A DNA stretch of 64,000 nucleotides from Pseudomonadota bacterium (lineage in GTDB: Bacteria; Pseudomonadota; Gammaproteobacteria; Steroidobacterales; Steroidobacteraceae): contig JAFEDU010000007.1 of assembly GCA_018241425.1 (NCBI GenBank), forward strand, positions 60,294 through 124,293. The letters are read 5' to 3'. The position numbers were made by a program, and so were the translations under genes. The notes below the pieces were generated by a model. That model saw only the letters and a list, made by a program, of their open reading frames with translations. It searched no databases and was not told where the DNA came from. Positions 60,206-64,000 of this stretch are shown here, piece after piece (the stretch's first letter is position 1; every line of letters starts with the position of its first letter).

Positions 60206-60574
60206 TCAGGCCTGCGGCAGGATCTCGCGCACCCGCTCGGGCGGTCGGCACAGGCGCACGCCGCGTGCGGTGACAACCACCGGCCGGTTGATGAGGATCG
60301 GGTGCGCGAGCAGGTGGCCGATGAGTTCCTCCTCGCCGACCTCGCTGTCGGTCAGCCCGAGCTCGGCCGCGAGCTTCTCCTTCTCACGCAGCAGCCCGCG
60401 CGCGCCGGTGCCCATGCGCGCGAGCCACGAGGCGATCATCGCGCGGTCCGGCGGATGCTTCAGGTACTCGACGATCTCCGGCTCCATGCCCGCGGCGCGG
60501 ATGAGCGCGAGCGTATTGCGCGAAGTGCCGCAGGCCGGGTTGTGGTAGATCGTGACGGCATTCGACGCGGGCAT
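60206..60574 (-). CDS. arsC: Arsenate reductase (glutaredoxin type)
   Basis: 122 residues. The N-terminal NPACGTSRNTLALI carries catalytic Cys15. GMEPEIVEYLKHPP follows, and the late HPILINRPVVVTARGVRLCRPPE matches ArsC and not Spx. It reduces arsenate to arsenite with glutathione/glutaredoxin. No arsenite pump or ArsR is nearby, so the role may be general. The start ATG at 60574 precedes the first strand directly. Confidence 0.92.
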   Translation of the reverse strand: MPASNAVTIYHNPACGTSRNTLALIRAAGMEPEIVEYLKHPPDRAMIASWLARMGTGARGLLREKEKLAAELGLTDSEVGEEELIGHLLAHPILINRPVVVTARGVRLCRPPERVREILPQA

Positions 60575-60708
60575 CCAGCATTCTCCTCGGCGGTGAGTGC
60601 CGATGATAAGTCCTGATGGGCATTCCGGCACGCATGCTCGTCGCGCCCGGCGCACGGTTGGCCGGCGACGCTTGCGGGGCGACTGCCGCAGTGTTGTCAT
60701 CGTCAGTC

Positions 60709-61983
60709 ATGGAGAATGCGGATGTCCGACGGGCGATCGAGGCGGTCTGGCGCATCGAGTCGGCGCGCCTGATCGCCGCCCTCGCCCGGCGCGTCCGCGA
60801 CGTCGGGCGCGCGGAGGAACTGGCGCAGGAAGCCCTCGTCACCGCGCTCGAGCAGTGGCCGCGCACCGGCATCCCGGAACGGCCCGGGGCCTGGCTCATG
60901 ACCTGCGCCCGCAACCGCTTCATCGATCAGCACCGGCATGCCCGCATGGCGAGCGAGCGCCACGCGGCCCTCGCGCACGAGCTTGAGATGGACCAGGAGC
61001 ACAGCGGCGGGCGCATCGAGGAGGAGGCCGACGATGCGATCGGCGATGACCTGCTGCGCCTGATCTTCATCGCCTGTCACCCGCTGCTGCCGACCGCCTC
61101 GCGCACCGCGCTCACGCTGCGCCTGGTGGCAGGGCTTTCCACGCCGGAGATCGCGCGGGCGTTCCTGACCTCCGAGGCGACGGTCGCGCAGCGGATCGTG
61201 CGCGCCAAGCGCACGTTGAGCGAGGCGGAGGTGCCCTTCGAGCTGCCTCCGCCCGCCGAACTGGGCGAACGTCTCGGTTCGGTTCTAGAAGTGGTCTACC
61301 TCATTTTCAACGAGGGCTACTCGGCCACCTCTGGAGAAGACTGGACCCGGCCGGCGCTGTGCGAGGAGGCGCTGCGCATCGGCCGCATCCTCACCGGACT
61401 CGCCCCGCAGGAGAGCGAAGTGCATGCGCTGGTGGCGCTCATGGAGCTGCAGGCCTCCCGGCTGCGTGCGCGGTGCGGCCCCCTGGGCACCCCGGTACTG
61501 CTCATGGACCAGAACCGTGCCCGCTGGGACCGGTTGCTCATCCACCGGGGCCTGCTGGCCCTGGCGCGTGCCGAGGCGCTTGCCCCCGAGCCGGGCCCGT
61601 ATTTCCTCCAGGCCGCGATCGCGGCCTGCCATGCGCGCGCGGCACAGCCCGCCGAGACCGACTGGGTGAGCATCACCGGCCTCTACGATCAGCTCGCCCG
61701 CCTCACCGGGTCGCCGGTCGTCGAGCTGAACCGTGCGGTCGCGGTCGGCATGGCCTATGGGCCGGCCGCGGGACTCGCCCTCACCGACACGCTGATCTCC
61801 AGGGGCGCACTCGCGGACTACCACCTGCTGCCCAGCGTGCGCGGCGACCTCTACATGCGCCTCGGCCGCTACCCGGAGGCCTGTGCCGAATTCGAGCGCG
61901 CCGCGGAACTCACCCGCAACGCACCGGAGCGCAACCTCTTGAAGTCGCGCGCGGCACAGTGCCGCGCGCACGCCACGTCCTGA
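60709..61983 (+). CDS. ECF-type sigma factor with C-terminal TPR-like domain (ECF42 group)
   Basis: 424 residues, longer than a plain ECF factor. Sigma region 2 has AEELAQEALVTALEQWP and PGAWLMTCARNRFIDQHR; region 4 has LTLRLVAGLSTPEIARAFLTSEATVAQRIVRAKRTL. The C-terminal about 220 residues (YLIFNEGYSATSGEDW, VELNRAVAVGMAYG, DLYMRLGRYPEACAEFERA) form the DUF6596/TPR-like extension of the ECF42 group. No anti-sigma gene is seen. The extension and the adjacent YCII protein are thought to control activity. Confidence 0.92.
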   Translation: MENADVRRAIEAVWRIESARLIAALARRVRDVGRAEELAQEALVTALEQWPRTGIPERPGAWLMTCARNRFIDQHRHARMASERHAALAHELEMDQEHSGGRIEEEADDAIGDDLLRLIFIACHPLLPTASRTALTLRLVAGLSTPEIARAFLTSEATVAQRIVRAKRTLSEAEVPFELPPPAELGERLGSVLEVVYLIFNEGYSATSGEDWTRPALCEEALRIGRILTGLAPQESEVHALVALMELQASRLRARCGPLGTPVLLMDQNRARWDRLLIHRGLLALARAEALAPEPGPYFLQAAIAACHARAAQPAETDWVSITGLYDQLARLTGSPVVELNRAVAVGMAYGPAAGLALTDTLISRGALADYHLLPSVRGDLYMRLGRYPEACAEFERAAELTRNAPERNLLKSRAAQCRAHATS

Positions 61984-62011
61984 ACCGGCCGCCTGCGGAA
62001 AGGTCCGACCC

Positions 62012-62359
62012 ATGACTTACATGATGCTGATTCTCGAGCCTGCCGGGCAGCGCGCGGCCCGCACGGATGCGGAAGGTCGTGCTGCGTACCAGCGCATGCT
62101 CGAGTACGCCGCCGACCTGCGCCGCCGCGGCGCGCTGGTCGCTGCCGATGCCCTGAAGACCGCGGGCGTGCGCTTCACGCCGCAGGCCGGGGGCCCGCAG
62201 CGGCTCGACGGCCCCTTTGCGGAATCCAAGGAGCTGATCGGGGGCTTCTTCCTGATCGACGCACCGTCGCAGGAGGAGGCCCTGGTGCTGGCACGGGCCT
62301 GCCCGGCCACCGAGTGGGCGACCGTCGAGGTGCGTGAGATCGGTACCTGCTACGAGTGA
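62012..62359 (+). CDS. YCII/DGPF-domain protein
   Basis: 115 residues with the DGPF signature in LDGPFAESKELIGGFFLID and the opening YMMLILEP. The fold is a ferredoxin-like dimer. Such genes nearly always sit next to ECF42 sigma factors, as here (28 bp after the sigma gene), and are probably part of the same regulatory module. Confidence 0.92.
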   Translation: MTYMMLILEPAGQRAARTDAEGRAAYQRMLEYAADLRRRGALVAADALKTAGVRFTPQAGGPQRLDGPFAESKELIGGFFLIDAPSQEEALVLARACPATEWATVEVREIGTCYE

Positions 62360-62381
62360 GCGGGGACTGCGGCCGCGGCGC

Positions 62382-62699
62382 TCACATCTGAGCCGCCCAG
62401 GAGCTGCACCAGCCGGCGGCCTTGACGCTCTTGCCGGGGAAGATCTGGCAGGGCCCCTGCGCGGAACCATACTTGCCCTGATAGAGCGCGCAGCTCCCGC
62501 AGTTGGCGCCTGCGGTGGCGGCCTTCGCCGTGGCGGCGTTCTCGGTGTACTTCACGGCCTTGGCCTCGGGAGCCTGCGGCGACAACAGCGGGGGGTCGGC
62601 CTCCGCCGCAGCGGGGCGGGCCACGAGGGCGCCGGCGGGCAGCAGGACAGCCAGGCTCAGCAGGAGGTCGCGGCGGGTTCGCGGGTGATCGCTGGGCAC
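62382..62699 (-). CDS. High-potential iron-sulfur protein (HiPIP)
   Basis: 105 residues from a GTG. A twin-arginine signal (TRRDLLLSLAVLLPAGALVA) precedes a small mature domain with four cysteines at 67, 70, 84 and 98, spaced as in HiPIP 4Fe-4S proteins, and the closing GWCSSWAAQM. It is a periplasmic one-electron carrier. It could in principle accept electrons from other periplasmic enzymes, such as the amine dehydrogenase, but no gene link is present. Confidence 0.92.
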   Translation of the reverse strand: MPSDHPRTRRDLLLSLAVLLPAGALVARPAAAEADPPLLSPQAPEAKAVKYTENAATAKAATAGANCGSCALYQGKYGSAQGPCQIFPGKSVKAAGWCSSWAAQM

Positions 62700-62800
62700 G
62701 TGAAGTCTCCGGTGTGGGGCTGCGCGGCAGGTTAGCGTAACCCCGCCTGCGTTGCGTAATCCTCATCTCCCCCCGGCGCCGCCCCGCTATGATCGTAGGC

Positions 62801-63328
62801 GTGAGCGCTGACCTAGAGATCCGGCGACTGAGCGTCCTGCGTGATCCCGAGATCTCCGCGCTGAGCGAGGTGCTCGAGGACTGCGTGGCGGGTGGGGCCT
62901 CGGTCAGCTTCATGTGGCCGATGACGCGCGCCAAGGCAGAGACGTTCTGGCGCGGCATGGCCGATGCGGTCGCACGGGGGGAGACCATCGTCCTCGGCGC
63001 CTTCGATTCCGGCGCGCTTATCGGCACGGTATCGCTCCTGCTGCAGCAGCCGGAGAACCAGCCCCACCGCGCCGACGTCGCCAAGATGCTGGTGCACCGC
63101 CGGGCGCGACGCCTGGGTGCCGGGGCGCTGCTCCTTGCCGCCGTCGAGGGCGAGGCGCGGCGCGCGGGCAAGACGCTGCTAGTGCTGGACACCGCCAGCG
63201 TCGAGGCCGAGCGCGTCTACCTCCGCGGCGGCTGGCAGGCCGCGGGCGTCATCCCGGACTATGCCCTGTGGCCGCAGGGCGGCACCTGCTCTACCACCGT
63301 CATGTACAAGCGCCTGGCGCCGCCCTAG
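62801..63328 (+). CDS. GNAT-family N-acetyltransferase
   Basis: About 175 residues. The acetyl-CoA loop is recognisable: ADVAKMLVHRRARRLGAGALLLAAVEGEARR, then LVLDTASVEAERVYLRGGW. It would acetylate an unknown amine. I start at the GTG at 62801 because TATGAT sits 7 nt before it and there is no Shine-Dalgarno sequence, suggesting a leaderless mRNA; an in-frame ATG at 62789 lies inside that hexamer. Confidence 0.85.
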   Translation: MSADLEIRRLSVLRDPEISALSEVLEDCVAGGASVSFMWPMTRAKAETFWRGMADAVARGETIVLGAFDSGALIGTVSLLLQQPENQPHRADVAKMLVHRRARRLGAGALLLAAVEGEARRAGKTLLVLDTASVEAERVYLRGGWQAAGVIPDYALWPQGGTCSTTVMYKRLAPP

Positions 63329-63368
63329 GCCCAACCCGACATTTCCCCCGTCTACCAAGGAGACTTCG

Positions 63369-63914
63369 ATGGCATACACGCTGCAACAGCTTTCGGATCT
63401 CGAGGAAATCAAACAGCTCAAGAGCCGCTACTGCCGCGCGACGGACCTGTGCGACGTGCCGATGCTGCGCTCGATCTTCACCCCCGACGTGAAGGTCAGC
63501 TACCGCGGCGGCGCCTACACCGCCACCGCCGACGGACTGGAGCAGATGCTCGACTTCCTCCTGAACGCGCATCACTCCGACATGATCACGATGCACCAGG
63601 CGCACCTGCCGGACATCGAGTTCATCTCGGCCGACCGCGCGCGCGGTACCTGGTATTGCGAGGACTTCCACATCGCGCGCGACCGTGGGCAGATCACGAT
63701 GGGATGCCTCATTTACAAGGACGAGTATGTGCGCTCAGATGGGCGCTGGCTCATCTGTGCGACCGAGTACGACCGCGTCTGGGAGGCGTTCGAACCCCTG
63801 CGCGCCGGGATCACCATCACCGCGCACGCGCTCGCACGGGCGGGGCTCAAGCCTGCCGACCGCCGCGACATCGGACATCTGCTGAAGTGGAACGCGCAGC
63901 GGCCGGCCGCCTGA
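63369..63914 (+). CDS. NTF2-like (SnoaL-like) protein
   Basis: 181 residues with AAGGAG 5 nt before the ATG. The N-terminal helix LEEIKQLKSRYCRATDLCD, FTPDVKVSYRGG and the C-terminal RWLICATEYDRVWEAF are the same fold as the protein at 31510. The role is unknown, and members include dehydratases and isomerases. It is the last complete gene in the window. Confidence 0.82.
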   Translation: MAYTLQQLSDLEEIKQLKSRYCRATDLCDVPMLRSIFTPDVKVSYRGGAYTATADGLEQMLDFLLNAHHSDMITMHQAHLPDIEFISADRARGTWYCEDFHIARDRGQITMGCLIYKDEYVRSDGRWLICATEYDRVWEAFEPLRAGITITAHALARAGLKPADRRDIGHLLKWNAQRPAA

Positions 63915-63982
63915 TCGGGCGCGCAGCGCCCGCGCGGCCCGCCGGCTAGTTGTGAGGTTTCAGTAGGTTGTTCCCTCGCCCC

Positions 63983-64000
63983 GGGGGAGAGAAGCTGATG
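63983..64000 (+). other. Likely ribosome-binding site and start codon of the next gene
   Basis: GGGGGAGAG is followed 6 nt later by an ATG at the last three bases. Nothing of the protein is visible. Confidence 0.4.

Overview
The window is dense, GC-rich (roughly two thirds G+C) bacterial chromosome with short intergenic gaps, many 4-bp ATGA/GTGA gene overlaps and frequent GTG starts. The gene set points to a gammaproteobacterium, perhaps of the Steroidobacter/Nevskia kind: two large TonB-dependent receptors, a PEP-CTERM protein, a coaX-SPOR-tRNA-Thr arrangement, the alpha-2-macroglobulin/PbpC pair, a HiPIP and an ECF sigma factor with a YCII partner. The placement is inference; no rRNA or other marker gene is present. 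No stretch longer than about 300 bases lacks a gene.

Layout. 1-10.9 kb is housekeeping: a thioredoxin-fold tail, gamma-glutamyltransferase, a MOSC protein, a PAS-GGDEF-EAL protein, a ctlX-plsY-birA-coaX-SPOR run, a lipoprotein, an HExxH membrane protein and tRNA-Thr(TGT). 11.1-30.0 kb is an amine-oxidation island. It starts with an acyl-CoA ligase, a FIST sensor protein, a hybrid histidine kinase and a convergent LuxR-type response regulator. An aldehyde dehydrogenase, a TonB receptor and a second acyl-CoA ligase follow. It ends with a full quinohemoprotein amine dehydrogenase (QHNDH) operon in the order qhpG-A-D-C-B-F-E. The logic is amine to aldehyde (QHNDH), aldehyde to acid (aldehyde dehydrogenase), acid to acyl-CoA (ligases). 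The peptide subunit QhpC carries every residue needed for the Cys-Trp quinone cofactor and three thioether bridges.

30.2-33.5 kb holds a small protein with 11-residue repeats, a ferritin-like diiron protein, an NTF2-like protein and an amino-acid permease. 33.5-45.3 kb is a galactosamine/GalNAc-type sugar locus. A minus-strand operon (EamA transporter, agaZ, a lower-GC TonB receptor, agaS, sugar kinase) faces a plus-strand operon (Tat-exported GH36 alpha-galactosidase, DeoR regulator, amidohydrolase). The AT-rich divergent region between them is full of TTTCG boxes. 45.1-48.4 kb has a PEP-CTERM protein with a nested inverted repeat upstream, a phosphoesterase and an amidohydrolase. 48.6-56.5 kb is the alpha-2-macroglobulin/PbpC pair. 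56.5-58.3 kb is a three-gene unit (membrane protein, winged-helix regulator, UppS-like prenyltransferase) with two copies of a palindromic operator. 58.4-64 kb has nhaA, a VOC protein, arsC, an ECF sigma factor with its YCII partner, a HiPIP, a GNAT acetyltransferase and a second NTF2-like protein.

The most interesting material is the QHNDH island with its apparent two-component/FIST regulation, and the winged-helix/UppS unit with its operators.
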